A stretch of DNA of 64,000 bases from Pseudomonadota bacterium (lineage in GTDB: Bacteria; Pseudomonadota; Gammaproteobacteria; Burkholderiales; Sulfuriferulaceae). The notes beneath the pieces were generated by a model that saw only the letters and a list, made by a program, of their open reading frames with translations, was not told the origin of the DNA and made no database searches. Each line of letters starts with the position of its first letter. Position 1 is the first letter of the stretch. The translations under genes and the position numbers were made by a program. Shown here in pieces: positions 38,030 through 47,833 of this stretch. The stretch is from NCBI GenBank assembly GCA_021790515.1, contig JAJYHV010000026.1, positions 61,167-125,166 on the forward strand, in the 5' to 3' direction.

Positions 38030-38557
38030 ATGAAAAAAATTAGTTCAGTGATTATGTTGCTTTCTCTTGTCAGTACCTTGCTTTTGGCACAGACGCCAGC
38101 CTTGGCTGGCGATGACGACAGTTTTGCACCAGGCGGCACCGCCATTGATCACTCCACAGAACAGTTTCACGATCTCAAAGTCGTGATGGATTTAAAAGCA
38201 CATTACGCTAGTGACGTCTCATTTGGATTGATGGTCGCCAAGCGGGTTGCGGCATATCCCGGAACCAAACTGATCGTGATCGTCGAAGGCCCAAAAGTCG
38301 CGATGTTTGCCAAGAAAAACTATCTTGATTATCAGGGTGATGTCGACGAATGGGCTGATTTGGCGAACAAGGGCGTTCAAGTTGAATTCTGCGGTAATTC
38401 TGTGCATGGCGCAGGACTAAAACCTCAAGATATGGATGGATTGAGTAAAAGCACGCCTGCTGTTGTGAATCCTGGCGCTTATCCGACCATCGCTCATTAC
38501 GAGCAAATGGGTTATGCTTTGGCTTTGCCTAGCCCACAGGACAAGCCTGCTCAATAA
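38030..38557 (+). CDS. Exported DsrE-family protein (first of a pair)
   Basis: The 175-residue protein has a signal peptide (MKKISSVIMLLSLVSTLLLA, cleaved near ALAGDD) and a DsrE/DsrF-like alpha/beta fold. The block GVQVEFCGNSVHGAGLKPQD holds the single conserved cysteine where this family carries sulfur. DsrE proteins relay persulfide sulfur in the cytoplasm; the exported forms are little studied. A perfect AAGGAG lies five bases before the ATG. A second, diverged paralog follows after a repeat insertion. Confidence 0.82.
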   Translation: MKKISSVIMLLSLVSTLLLAQTPALAGDDDSFAPGGTAIDHSTEQFHDLKVVMDLKAHYASDVSFGLMVAKRVAAYPGTKLIVIVEGPKVAMFAKKNYLDYQGDVDEWADLANKGVQVEFCGNSVHGAGLKPQDMDGLSKSTPAVVNPGAYPTIAHYEQMGYALALPSPQDKPAQ

Positions 38558-38575
38558 TTTCCAAATAATTCATTG

Positions 38576-38744
38576 CCAGGAGCCTGTCGGACTTGATTTG
38601 CCATGCCCGTTGCAACCAAATCGCGCGCTCGCTTCGCCGACCTCCTTGGCATCGTCGTCTCGGCTACGACCTACGTCGTCCGACTCGCGATCATCGCGAT
38701 TTGGTCTGCTTTGCTCCTCGTGGAGGAGTTAATCAGCGCTTCCC
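38576..38744. repeat. Dispersed repeat family, copy B (hybrid)
   Basis: Positions 38576-38617 match the right arm of copy C (AGCCTGTCGGACTTGATT and neighbours, inverted). Positions 38609-38744 match copy A over 136 bp with 7 mismatches. The stem CCAAATCGCG/CGCGATTTGG (38616-38625 with 38695-38704) corresponds to CCAAATTGCG/CGCAATTTGG in copy A, with both partners changed together. It lies between the two DsrE genes. Confidence 0.85.
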
Positions 38745-38778
38745 AACTTAAACCGTCAAATTCACAAGGAAACAAACC

Positions 38779-39267
38779 ATGAAATTTCAACATCAATTCA
38801 TATTGTCGTTGCTTGCCGGCGCATTGGCTTTCAATGTTCCCGCTTTTGCCGATGGTGTTGCACCGGCTTCCGCTTATGTCAAGCCTCATATGACACATGG
38901 TCAATACGGCGACATGAATGTGGTGGTGCCCTTGACGAATGAAATGGTGTTGCCCATGAAACTGCGCAATATCGCCAATTCACTCAAGGTCATGGATACT
39001 TGGGGCGGCAAGCTTAATGTCAAGGTGGTGATGTATGCCAAAGGGTTGGCTTGGCTGAAAACGCCCACCGATGATCAAAAAGCACAGCTCGATAATTTGC
39101 GCAGTCATGGCGTACAATTCATGGTGTGCAATAATTCATTAATGGAGTTGGGTATTGATTACCATACCCTTTATGGCGTCAAGGAAAGCGACATCGTGCC
39201 TTCTGGTTTGGCTGAAGTGGCATTTTTACAAGCACGGAAACACTATGTGGTTGATCCGTCGATGTGA
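38779..39267 (+). CDS. Exported DsrE-family protein (second of a pair)
   Basis: The 162-residue protein has a signal peptide (MKFQHQFILSLLAGALAFNV, cleaved near AFADGV) and the same DsrE-like fold as its neighbour. The conserved cysteine is in GVQFMVCNNSLMELGID, with VKVVMYAKGLAWL before it. The two paralogs share architecture but differ in most positions, so the duplication is old. The mature part faces the periplasm. Both are plausible carriers of reactive sulfur outside the cytoplasm, but no sulfur-oxidation gene is in the window to support this. Confidence 0.82.
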   Translation: MKFQHQFILSLLAGALAFNVPAFADGVAPASAYVKPHMTHGQYGDMNVVVPLTNEMVLPMKLRNIANSLKVMDTWGGKLNVKVVMYAKGLAWLKTPTDDQKAQLDNLRSHGVQFMVCNNSLMELGIDYHTLYGVKESDIVPSGLAEVAFLQARKHYVVDPSM

Positions 39268-39318
39268 TTTGTGGTCTCGTTTGCGCCCCCGGCTTTGGTC
39301 CCGTGATCCCTCTTTGTG

Positions 39319-41451
39319 TCAGACGGGGTGTGACCCGTTGTCAAGAATGTTTTCTGACCGGCGGTGACTTAATGCTTGCTCAAATTCTTTTACAGGCATT
39401 GGTTTGCTGAAGAAATAACCTTGAAAATTGACGCAGTGATGCTGGATGAGAAAGTCTTTCTGCATTTTTGTTTCCACGCCTTCTGCAATTACCTCCATGC
39501 AGAGGTTGTGCGCCATGGCGATGATGGTTTGCACGATGATGGCGGCATCGTTATTTTCGGCGATGTCGTGAATGAATGTCTGGTCGATTTTGAGTTGGTC
39601 GATGGGTAGTTTCTTGAGGCTGGACAGGGAGGAATGTCCGGTGCCGAAGTCATCCATTGCGAATTTTATGCCGGTTTTTTTGAGGGCCTGCATTTTGTGG
39701 ATGGCGTCAGCGGTGTTGCCCAGCACCATGCTTTCCGTGAGTTCGAGTGTCAAAAGCGCTGGATTGATGCGGGTTGACGACAGTATCTCGATGATTTGTC
39801 CTACGAAGTCGGTCTGCTTGAATTGGCGTGCGCTGACGTTGACGGCAAGGTGCAGATGTTTTTTTTCTTGTTCCTGCTCCCAGACCTTCAGTTGATGACA
39901 GGCCGATTTCAGTACCCACAGGCCGATGGGAACGATCATCCCCGTTTCTTCCGCAACAGGGATGAACTCGCCGGGAAGGATCATGCCGTGGATCGGGTGC
40001 TGCCAGCGCAGCAGCAGTTCTGCGCCGACAATTTTCCCTGTACTGTCGGTTTGCGCTTGATAAAACAGGTGGAATTGTTGCTGCGGTAATGCCTGTTTCA
40101 TCGATTCTTCCAAAGAAGAACGTATTTCGACGCTGGTCTGCATATCGAGATCGAAAAACTGGATGGCGTTGCGCCCATTTTTTTTGGCTTGATACATGGC
40201 GATGTCTGCCTGTTTCATCAGATCATCGATGGGGGTTTTATCGCCGGAAAACAGGACGATGCCGATGCTCGGCGTGCTGTGACGGTCGTATCCGGCCAGA
40301 TGATAGGGGTGACTGAGCGTGACCAGAATTTTTTTGGCAAGGGTTTCCAGTTGACGGGTGGCTTGCTGCTCGTGTTGGCTCAAATTTTCCAGAACGATGA
40401 CAAATTCGTCGCCACCCACGCGGGCCACGGTATCTTCCTGGCGTACGCAAGCGGTGAGTCGTTGTGCCACCTGTTTCAGCAACAGGTCACCGACGCCATG
40501 ACCGAGGGTGTCGTTCAAGGTTTTGAAATTGTCCAGGTCGATGAAAATCAACGCGCCATACAGTCTGTTGTGTGCGCTGGAAACCAGTGCATGCTGAAGC
40601 CGGTCGATAAGAAACCGTCGGTTGGGCAGATCGGTGAGCGGGTCATAAAAGGCCATCCGGATCGTGTGCTGCCGTTGTGCGTTCAGTTCGGATATATCGC
40701 GCCCGACAGCGATGACCGCGGTAATCGAACCGGACAGGTCACGTTCTGCTGTCATGCGAATGAGATGGTAGATTTTTGTTCCGGTAGCGGATTCCGTGAT
40801 CAATTCAAATTCGGCGTCCTGTCCCGTGATGAACACCCTGCGGAGAGAAGATTCGTATTCGCTGTATTCCGGTCCTCCGGGAAATTCCGAAGGTTTTTTG
40901 TTCATCATGGTCGCCAGACTGCCGCCGAGTACCGCGCATAGTGCGGGATTGATATAAATACGGCGACATTCGGTATCGTAACGCGCGATGGTGTCGGGAG
41001 AACTTTCGACCAGCGTGCGCCATTCTTGCTCGCGGATAGCCAGCAGTTCTTCCTGGTGTTTCCGGTCATCAATATTGAATGTGACACCGATAAAGCGGCG
41101 CCCGCTGTTGTTGTCGTGGCGATCCGTGATCCTGCCGTAATTTGCGTACCACACCCACGCGCCATGCTTGGCGCGCACCCGGAATTCGCAGCGGTATTGT
41201 TCCGTCATGCCCATCAAATGATCATTGATGGCCGTTTGAACCAGAGAGACATCGTCGGGGTGGAGGAGACTGAAGATGTCGTTCATGTGCGCGGGGAATT
41301 CGTTTTCGTCGTAGCCCAGTTCGGCAAAAATTTTGTGTGCCCTGCGCACGACGCTGCCAGTCAACAGATCGTTTTCCCACAGATCCAGTCCTGCGGCTTC
41401 CAGCGCGAGTTCAAGCCGCTCTTTGTTGGCGTCTTGTTCGGTCATGTCCAT
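39319..41451 (-). CDS. PAS-PAS-GGDEF-EAL cyclic-di-GMP enzyme
   Basis: The 710-residue cytoplasmic protein has two PAS domains (about residues 10-130 and 145-265). A GGDEF domain follows, with intact VGGDEF and the metal aspartate in ALIFIDLDNFKTLND. The EAL domain has the signature GAELLLRW (ELL in place of EAL, glutamate kept), DDFGTGHSSLSSLKKLP and AEGVET. Both cyclase and phosphodiesterase residues look intact, so it could make or break cyclic-di-GMP depending on the PAS signal. It starts 4 bases after the DUF917 gene stop, so the two are co-transcribed. No inhibitory RxxD site was identified. Confidence 0.9.
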   Translation of the reverse strand: MDMTEQDANKERLELALEAAGLDLWENDLLTGSVVRRAHKIFAELGYDENEFPAHMNDIFSLLHPDDVSLVQTAINDHLMGMTEQYRCEFRVRAKHGAWVWYANYGRITDRHDNNSGRRFIGVTFNIDDRKHQEELLAIREQEWRTLVESSPDTIARYDTECRRIYINPALCAVLGGSLATMMNKKPSEFPGGPEYSEYESSLRRVFITGQDAEFELITESATGTKIYHLIRMTAERDLSGSITAVIAVGRDISELNAQRQHTIRMAFYDPLTDLPNRRFLIDRLQHALVSSAHNRLYGALIFIDLDNFKTLNDTLGHGVGDLLLKQVAQRLTACVRQEDTVARVGGDEFVIVLENLSQHEQQATRQLETLAKKILVTLSHPYHLAGYDRHSTPSIGIVLFSGDKTPIDDLMKQADIAMYQAKKNGRNAIQFFDLDMQTSVEIRSSLEESMKQALPQQQFHLFYQAQTDSTGKIVGAELLLRWQHPIHGMILPGEFIPVAEETGMIVPIGLWVLKSACHQLKVWEQEQEKKHLHLAVNVSARQFKQTDFVGQIIEILSSTRINPALLTLELTESMVLGNTADAIHKMQALKKTGIKFAMDDFGTGHSSLSSLKKLPIDQLKIDQTFIHDIAENNDAAIIVQTIIAMAHNLCMEVIAEGVETKMQKDFLIQHHCVNFQGYFFSKPMPVKEFEQALSHRRSENILDNGSHPV

Positions 41452-41455
41452 TTTT

Positions 41456-42640
41456 TCAGCCTGGATAAGGGAGTGCGCCGGCGTAACCGATGTTGCGTAA
41501 CAGTCCGGCGAACGATGCGATGACGCCAGGCGCGCGCCAGAGTTGGGGAGCAGCGTTTATTTTTATGATACTGACGGCATAACCCGTACTTTTGCTTGTG
41601 CCGAAATCAAAATATGATGCCAGATCGTTCTTTGCATTGGAGAAACCGTGCCCGGTTCGTTCCGAATAGTAACAGATGGAATCCGGTGCAATGATATCCG
41701 GCATGCTGCTTGAATTCGAATACATGATCAGGTTTTCGTTCAGGTTGTAAATGTAGTGTGTTTCGGTGCTTTTCGTTTGGTCGGGGTGATTGTCGAGACG
41801 GATGATGCCAGCGTCCAGCGATGCGCTGTTGGTTGCTTGTGTGACAGATGTGATATAAAAATTGCTCAGTACTACGCTGGCTGGCCGTCTGGTTGTTGCG
41901 GTGATTTGTACCGCCACTTCGGCAGCCGATGGAGGGACAACGGCATTTGATAAAAACCGGCCGAGCGCCCAGGTCTGCATGAGCGTTTCGCTGATATAGT
42001 TGGCTGTCAGGGCATAATTGTTTGCCTGGCTGGATGGCCAGAGGGCGATTCCGGCAAAGCTGCCGAAAGCAGAAACGATACCCCCGGCCAAGGTTTCGAT
42101 TTGAGCGGCGGTCGCGGCATTCAACAAGGCGGACTGTAATGTCGCCGTCGTTTCGGCATCGTTGGCCAAGACGCACGGACTGGCGGCAAGTGCCGTGCTG
42201 CCGCCATATGTGGTTTGCGGCAGTTCCGGCACGGCCCTGCCGGCGCCGTCCCCGTTGACAACCCAAATGTCGTTGTCGGCAATGGCGGCTGCGATAAGAG
42301 GAACAATGGAATTGATGGGTCCGATTTCTCCCGGAATGATGCATCCCAGGCTTGTTCCGGTTTCATTTTCGAATGCGCGGAGGGTATTGGACAGAGAATG
42401 CTCAATATTTGTCAGTGTCAGGCTGTCTGCGGCGTCGGGCGAGCCCATCATTGCCAGTACGCAACAATTCGTTGCCCCATCGTAATTTTTTACCCAAACG
42501 GAACCTTGCCAGCCACGGTTTGCCAGTTCGTCGATGATGTGGGTAGCGTCATGGTAGCTGCCGCCTCCACCGCTGCCCAGAATTGCTGCGCCGGTGGCGA
42601 TGTACCGGAAATCGGCGATTCCAACCGAATGATCTGTCAT
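41456..42640 (-). CDS. DUF917 family protein
   Basis: The protein of about 394 residues shows the DUF917 layout. It has a glycine-rich N-terminus (FRYIATGAAILGSGGGGSYHD), MMGSPDAADSL, and the central block IPGEIGPINSIVPLIAAAIA followed by VVNGDGAGRAVPELPQTTYGG. Family members usually accompany hydantoinase/oxoprolinase subunits, and one is known as an S-methyl thiohydantoin desulfurase. No such partner is here; it is paired with a cyclic-di-GMP enzyme instead. The ATG at 42640 follows CGGAAAAATC; the track start at 42718 adds residues unlike the family. The reaction is unknown. Confidence 0.82.
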   Translation of the reverse strand: MTDHSVGIADFRYIATGAAILGSGGGGSYHDATHIIDELANRGWQGSVWVKNYDGATNCCVLAMMGSPDAADSLTLTNIEHSLSNTLRAFENETGTSLGCIIPGEIGPINSIVPLIAAAIADNDIWVVNGDGAGRAVPELPQTTYGGSTALAASPCVLANDAETTATLQSALLNAATAAQIETLAGGIVSAFGSFAGIALWPSSQANNYALTANYISETLMQTWALGRFLSNAVVPPSAAEVAVQITATTRRPASVVLSNFYITSVTQATNSASLDAGIIRLDNHPDQTKSTETHYIYNLNENLIMYSNSSSMPDIIAPDSICYYSERTGHGFSNAKNDLASYFDFGTSKSTGYAVSIIKINAAPQLWRAPGVIASFAGLLRNIGYAGALPYPG

Positions 42641-42771
42641 GATTTTTCCGTATCGTTGGTATGGATTGGTGTAAGGTGGATGTCTTGGGGGGCTGTTCTC
42701 TATTCTGGCTTTTGACACAGAGAATGTAAAAAGTCAATTGTGTTATTCAAACGGAATAGAAAAACCGATTG

Positions 42772-42810
42772 AATCAGCGCTTCTCTGACCATGACCGTCA
42801 ATGGCGGTCA
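42772..42810. repeat. Short repeat-family end (E) next to a small hairpin
   Basis: AATCAGCGCTTCTCT at 42772 resembles the ends of copies A and B. It is followed by a 7-bp hairpin (ATGACCG/CGGTCAT). It lies in the spacer between the DUF917 gene and gyrA, which diverge. Confidence 0.45.
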
Positions 42811-43006
42811 TGATACCTGAATTACATGAAATTGTGGTATAGGAGGAGCGATTTTGTCTGTGTTTCGTTGATCCGGTATCAACGATGTGGCGGGTATGTG
42901 TTCGCCGGTATCGTGCCGGATGAATGCCGCAGATTGCCCGATGGCTTCTGGTTGTTGGCTGTGTTAGAATCTTTGGCTTGTTTGCGCTGAATAGTTATTG
43001 AATCTC

Positions 43007-45562
43007 ATGGAATCTTTTGCCAAAGAAACACTGCCGGTCAGTCTTGAAGAAGAAATGCGCCGTTCGTATCTGGATTACGCCATGAGTGTCATCGTCGGGC
43101 GAGCGTTGCCGGATGTGCGCGATGGTCTGAAACCGGTGCACCGGCGTGTGTTATACGCCATGCATGAAATGTCCAATGACTGGAACCGTGCGTATAAGAA
43201 ATCGGCGCGTATCGTTGGCGACGTCATCGGTAAGTATCATCCGCACGGCGATACAGCAGTGTATGACACGATTGTGCGCATGGCGCAGGATTTTTCCTTG
43301 CGTTATCCGTTGGTGGATGGTCAGGGTAACTTCGGTTCGGTGGATGGCGATAGTCCGGCAGCCATGCGGTACACTGAAATTCGCATGGCGCGCATTGCGC
43401 ATGAGTTGCTGGCCGATCTGGACAAGGAAACGGTTGATTTTGGCCCCAATTATGACGGTTCCGAGCATGAACCGCTGATTTTGCCGGCCAAAATTCCCAA
43501 TTTGCTGATTAATGGTTCGTCTGGCATCGCCGTGGGGATGGCGACCAATATTCCGCCCCACAATTTGACGGATGTGTGCAATGCCTGTCTTACCCTGCTC
43601 AAGGAGCCGGGCACGGAAATCGAAGCGTTGATTGATATCATTCGTGCGCCGGATTTTCCCACGGCAGGCATTATTTATGGGGTAAGTGGCGTCCGGCAAG
43701 GCTATCTCACCGGGCGTGGGCGGGTGGTGATGCGTTCACGCACGCATTTCGAAGATCTGGACAAAAATGGCAATCGTCAGTCCATCATCATTGATGAGCT
43801 GCCTTATCAGGTCAATAAAGCCAATTTGTTGATCAAGATTGGCGAGATGGTGCGTGAAAAACGCCTCGAAGGAATTTCCGATTTGCGCGACGAGTCGGAC
43901 AAGTCCGGCATGCGAGTGGTCATCGAGCTCAAACGGGGCGAGGTGGCAGAAGTTGTGCTGAACAATCTGTTGAAGCATACACAGATGCAGGACACGTTCG
44001 GCATGAACATGGTGGCGCTGGTGGATGGGCAACCGCGCTTGCTGAATCTGAAAGAAATGCTGGAAGCTTTTTTGCGTCATCGGCGCGAAGTGGTGACGCG
44101 GCGTGTGCGTTATGAATTGCGTCGTGCTCGCGAGCGCGGGCATTTGTTGGAAGGGTTGGCGGTAGCGTTGTCGAATGTGGATGAAATCATCGCGCTCATC
44201 AAGGCAGCACCAACACCGGCTGAAGCAAAATTGGCGTTGATGCAGCGGCGTTGGCGCTCGGCGTTGGTGGAAGAAATGTTGACCCGCGCCAGTGTCGATG
44301 CCGGGCTGTATCGTCCCGAAGGACTGGCGGTCGAATTTGGTTTTGCGGTGGATGGTTATCGTTTGTCGGATACGCAGGCACAAGCCATTCTGGATTTGCG
44401 TCTGCAACGATTGACCGGGCTGGAGCAAGAAAAAATCTTCTCTGAATACGGTGAAATCGTCACTAAAATTGCGGACTTGCTGGATATCCTTGCCCGACCG
44501 GAGCGTATCACGCAAATCATCCGGGAAGAGTTGGAACAGATCCGGAATCAGTTTGGCGATGCGCGCCGTTCCGAAATTGTGGCGCATGCGCAGGATTTGG
44601 GTATCGAAGATTTGATTACACCGCAGGACATGGTAGTGACCCTGTCGCATGGCGGTTACATGAAATCGCAACCGTTGGACGATTATCAGGCGCAAAAACG
44701 GGGCGGGCGCGGCAAGCAGGCGATGCAGACCAAGGACGATGACTTCATCGAACGGTTGTTTGTCGCCAACAGCCATGATTATATTCTGTGTTTTTCTAAC
44801 TTTGGCCGTGTATACTGGGTCAAGGTTTATGAAGTGCCGCAAGGTAGCCGGCAGTCGCGCGGTAAACCGATTGTCAACCTGTTGCCGCTGGGGGATGGTG
44901 AGAAAATCAATGCCATTTTGCCGGTCAAGGAATTTGTCGATAATCGCTATGTGTTTATGGCCACTTCGTCTGGTGTGGTGAAAAAGACACCGCTTTCCGA
45001 GTTTTCCAACCCGCGTCGCGCGGGCATCATCGCCGTCGGGCTTGACGAGCAGGATTATCTGGTTGGTGTGGCGCTGACCGATGGGCAGCATGATGTCATG
45101 TTGTTTTCCAACGGTGGGAAAGCTGTGCGGTTCGACGAAAACGATGTGCGTTCGATGGGACGTAATGCGCGTGGTGTTCGAGGCATGAAACTTGGCGAAG
45201 GGCAGCGGGTCATTTCGTTGCTGGTCGCCGAAAATGAAGATCTCTCGGTGTTGACGGCGACGGAGAATGGTTACGGCAAGCGGACCAATGTGGCCGAATA
45301 CACACGACATGGACGTGGTTCGCAAGGCATGATTGCAATTCAGACCACGGCGCGTAATGGTCAGGTTGTGGCGGCGACGCTGGTTGAGCCGGATGACGAA
45401 ATCATGCTGATTACCGATGGTGGCGTGCTGATTCGTACCCGTGTGCGCGAAGTGCGAGAGATGGGGCGTGCCACACAGGGCGTGACGCTCATCAATCTGG
45501 ACGCGGGCCAAAAGTTGATTGGTGTCGAACGTGTTGCAGAAAGCGAAGGAGAGAGTGAATGA
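43007..45562 (+). CDS. gyrA: DNA gyrase subunit A
   Basis: GyrA cuts and rejoins DNA as part of gyrase (A2B2), introducing negative supercoils. The catalytic tyrosine is in [11 protein letters not shown] at about residue 122. The quinolone-determining region reads [18 protein letters not shown], with threonine at the position of E. coli Ser83 and Asp87 kept; threonine there occurs naturally in other species. The C-terminal half has the DNA-wrapping beta-pinwheel, starting with the GyrA box [11 protein letters not shown]. The ATG at 43007 is chosen over the TTG at 42998. It overlaps serC by four bases. Confidence 0.98.
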   Translation: MESFAKETLPVSLEEEMRRSYLDYAMSVIVGRALPDVRDGLKPVHRRVLYAMHEMSNDWNRAYKKSARIVGDVIGKYHPHGDTAVYDTIVRMAQDFSLRYPLVDGQGNFGSVDGDSPAAMRYTEIRMARIAHELLADLDKETVDFGPNYDGSEHEPLILPAKIPNLLINGSSGIAVGMATNIPPHNLTDVCNACLTLLKEPGTEIEALIDIIRAPDFPTAGIIYGVSGVRQGYLTGRGRVVMRSRTHFEDLDKNGNRQSIIIDELPYQVNKANLLIKIGEMVREKRLEGISDLRDESDKSGMRVVIELKRGEVAEVVLNNLLKHTQMQDTFGMNMVALVDGQPRLLNLKEMLEAFLRHRREVVTRRVRYELRRARERGHLLEGLAVALSNVDEIIALIKAAPTPAEAKLALMQRRWRSALVEEMLTRASVDAGLYRPEGLAVEFGFAVDGYRLSDTQAQAILDLRLQRLTGLEQEKIFSEYGEIVTKIADLLDILARPERITQIIREELEQIRNQFGDARRSEIVAHAQDLGIEDLITPQDMVVTLSHGGYMKSQPLDDYQAQKRGGRGKQAMQTKDDDFIERLFVANSHDYILCFSNFGRVYWVKVYEVPQGSRQSRGKPIVNLLPLGDGEKINAILPVKEFVDNRYVFMATSSGVVKKTPLSEFSNPRRAGIIAVGLDEQDYLVGVALTDGQHDVMLFSNGGKAVRFDENDVRSMGRNARGVRGMKLGEGQRVISLLVAENEDLSVLTATENGYGKRTNVAEYTRHGRGSQGMIAIQTTARNGQVVAATLVEPDDEIMLITDGGVLIRTRVREVREMGRATQGVTLINLDAGQKLIGVERVAESEGESE

Positions 45563-46689
45563 CCTTGTCATCATTGACGTCATCCCCGACATCAGCTTCG
45601 GTCAATTCTCTCGTTTATAATTTCAGCGCTGGTCCGGCCGTGTTGCCTAAAACGGTGCTGGCGCAGGCGCAGGCAGAAATGCTCGACTGGCATGGTTCCG
45701 GTATGTCGGTGATGGAAATGAGTCATCGTGGCCCGGAGTTCATGTCGATTATTGCTGACGCAGAAGCAGATTTACGTGCCTTGATGGCTATTCCTGACCA
45801 GTATCGCGTGTTGTTTCTGCAAGGTGGCGCGTGGACACAGTTTGCCATGGTACCGATGAATCTGGTGCGTGGTCGTGCTGGTGTGGATTATGTGCATACC
45901 GGGATGTGGGCAGAAAAGGCCATCGAAGAGGCGCGTCATTATGCGACGGTACATCTGGCTGCCAGCGGTGAGGCAACCGGATTTCATGCCGTCCCGCCGC
46001 AATCGGGTTGGCAACTCGATGGTGAGGCGGCCTATGTCCATATTACCACCAACGAAACCATTGGCGGGGTGGAGTTTCACTGGACACCGGAAACAGGCGA
46101 TGTCCCGTTGGTGGCGGACATGTCATCCGATATTTTATCGCATCCGGTTGATGTCAGCCGGTTTGGCCTGATTTACGCCGGGGCACAAAAGAATATTGGT
46201 CCGGCCGGATTGACAATCGTCATCGTGCGCGAAGATTTGCTGGCTGAACCCGTGGCCGGCACGCCGACCATGCTGGATTATCGTACTCATGTTGAACACG
46301 GCTCGATGTTCAATACACCGCCTACTTTTGCCATTTATATGGCTGGGTTGGTGTTTCGCCATCTGAAGGCAATGGGAGGGTTGGAAGCTGCGGCACAGCG
46401 CAATCGCCTTAAATCCGATTTGTTGTATCAGACCATCGATGGCAGCAATGGCTTTTACCGGAATCCGGTCGCGGTGGAGAGTCGCTCGCGCATGAATATA
46501 CCCTTTACCCTGGCCGATACTGCACTCGATGGGCTTTTTTTGCGTGAAGCCGAATCGCGCGGATTGTTGCAGTTAAAAGGACACCGCCTGGCCGGCGGCA
46601 TGCGCGCGTCTTTGTACAATGCCATGCCGTTGTCCGGAGTGGAAGCCTTGGTGGATTTCATGCGGGATTTTTCCCGTTTGCGTGCCTGA
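45559..46689 (+). CDS. serC: Phosphoserine aminotransferase
   Basis: SerC converts 3-phosphohydroxypyruvate to phosphoserine in serine synthesis and also serves vitamin B6 synthesis. The 376-residue protein has [14 protein letters not shown] at its N-terminus and [20 protein letters not shown] with the PLP lysine. The substrate block [10 protein letters not shown] is also present. An N-terminal stretch of about 15 residues ([14 protein letters not shown]) precedes the conserved part. GAAGGAG upstream and the ATGA overlap with gyrA show coupled translation. Confidence 0.96.
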   Translation: MTLSSLTSSPTSASVNSLVYNFSAGPAVLPKTVLAQAQAEMLDWHGSGMSVMEMSHRGPEFMSIIADAEADLRALMAIPDQYRVLFLQGGAWTQFAMVPMNLVRGRAGVDYVHTGMWAEKAIEEARHYATVHLAASGEATGFHAVPPQSGWQLDGEAAYVHITTNETIGGVEFHWTPETGDVPLVADMSSDILSHPVDVSRFGLIYAGAQKNIGPAGLTIVIVREDLLAEPVAGTPTMLDYRTHVEHGSMFNTPPTFAIYMAGLVFRHLKAMGGLEAAAQRNRLKSDLLYQTIDGSNGFYRNPVAVESRSRMNIPFTLADTALDGLFLREAESRGLLQLKGHRLAGGMRASLYNAMPLSGVEALVDFMRDFSRLRA

Positions 46690-46702
46690 CGCGGGTGATG
46701 GT

Positions 46703-47833
46703 ATGGCAGGCGATATGGCAAACGATACCGGGCAGGAAAATACCGAACAATTGACGACGTTACGTACGCAAATTGATACGGTGGACAGTGAATTGCTGTC
46801 GCTGCTGAATCAGCGTGCTGCATTGGCCCAAGCGGTTGGTACGCTGAAGCGGGGAACGGTTTATCGTGCGGAACGTGAAGCGCAGGTTCTGCGCCGCATG
46901 GCTGCGCAAAATCCAGGGCCATTATCCGATAAATCCGTGATGTTCCTGTTTCGTGAAATCATGTCGGCCTGCCTGGCGTTGGAACATCCTTTGCGGGTTG
47001 CCTATCTTGGTCCGCAAGGTACGTTCAGCCATGCCGCAAGTTTGCGGCAATTCGGCCATGCTGCGCTGTTACAACCCTGCGTGTCGATTGATGAAGTATT
47101 CCACGACGTCGAGGCGGGCAATACCGAGTACGGTGTGGTGCCAGTCGAGAACTCGACAGAAGGGGCAGTCAACCGGACGCTGGACCTGTTGCAGACGACA
47201 CCCTTGTTCATCTGCGGTGAAATGGAGCTCCGTATTCATCATGTGTTGATGCGCAAGATGGATGGGTTGGATGGAGTACGTGTCATCTACTCGCATGCGC
47301 AATCTTTTGCGCAGTGTCATGACTGGATCTCGCGTCATTTGCCTGGCGTCGCGCAAGTGGCGGTTGCCAGTAATGCGGAAGCCGCACGGCTTGCTGGCCA
47401 GGATGCCTCCGCGCTGGCCATTGCGAGCGAGGAGGCCGCTCGACAGTATGGTTTGCAGTGTCTGTTTATGCATATTGAAGATGAGGCGGATAACACCACA
47501 CGTTTTATGGTTATTGGTAAATCAGATGCGGAACAACCCAGCGGACAGGACAAGACTTCTTTGCTGATGGCGTCTGCCTCGGCCAGTCAACCAGGCGCGA
47601 TCGTGCGTTTGCTGGAGCCTTTCCGGGATGCGGGGGTTTCGTTGACCAAGCTGGAATCACGGCCGGCACGACAGGCGTTGTTTCCTGCATCTGTCACGCC
47701 GTGGGAATATGTATTTTTTGTGGATATTGAAGGGCATCGAAAGGATGTTTCGGTGCAGGCGGCGCTGGAGCGCGTAAAAACAGAAGCGAGTTTTTTACGT
47801 GTGTTGGGTTCTTATCCAAGGTGTGTACTATGA
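46703..47833 (+). CDS. pheA: Chorismate mutase / prephenate dehydratase (P-protein)
   Basis: This bifunctional enzyme makes prephenate from chorismate and then phenylpyruvate for phenylalanine. Of about 376 residues, the first 90 or so form an AroQ chorismate mutase ([20 protein letters not shown]). The dehydratase follows ([45 protein letters not shown]), and an ACT domain at the end ([20 protein letters not shown]) should sense phenylalanine. The start is at 46703 or 46715; the track start lies inside serC. It overlaps hisC by four bases. Confidence 0.95.
   Translation: MAGDMANDTGQENTEQLTTLRTQIDTVDSELLSLLNQRAALAQAVGTLKRGTVYRAEREAQVLRRMAAQNPGPLSDKSVMFLFREIMSACLALEHPLRVAYLGPQGTFSHAASLRQFGHAALLQPCVSIDEVFHDVEAGNTEYGVVPVENSTEGAVNRTLDLLQTTPLFICGEMELRIHHVLMRKMDGLDGVRVIYSHAQSFAQCHDWISRHLPGVAQVAVASNAEAARLAGQDASALAIASEEAARQYGLQCLFMHIEDEADNTTRFMVIGKSDAEQPSGQDKTSLLMASASASQPGAIVRLLEPFRDAGVSLTKLESRPARQALFPASVTPWEYVFFVDIEGHRKDVSVQAALERVKTEASFLRVLGSYPRCVL

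Noticed and set aside
43241-43270. Quinolone resistance change in GyrA (Thr at the Ser83 position)
   Set aside because: Threonine is the natural residue at this place in several species; no evidence that it is an acquired change.
43736-45592. 618-aa minus-strand ORF
   Set aside because: It lies opposite gyrA in full; its sequence is low in recognisable motifs and rich in histidine and glutamine as expected of a shadow frame.
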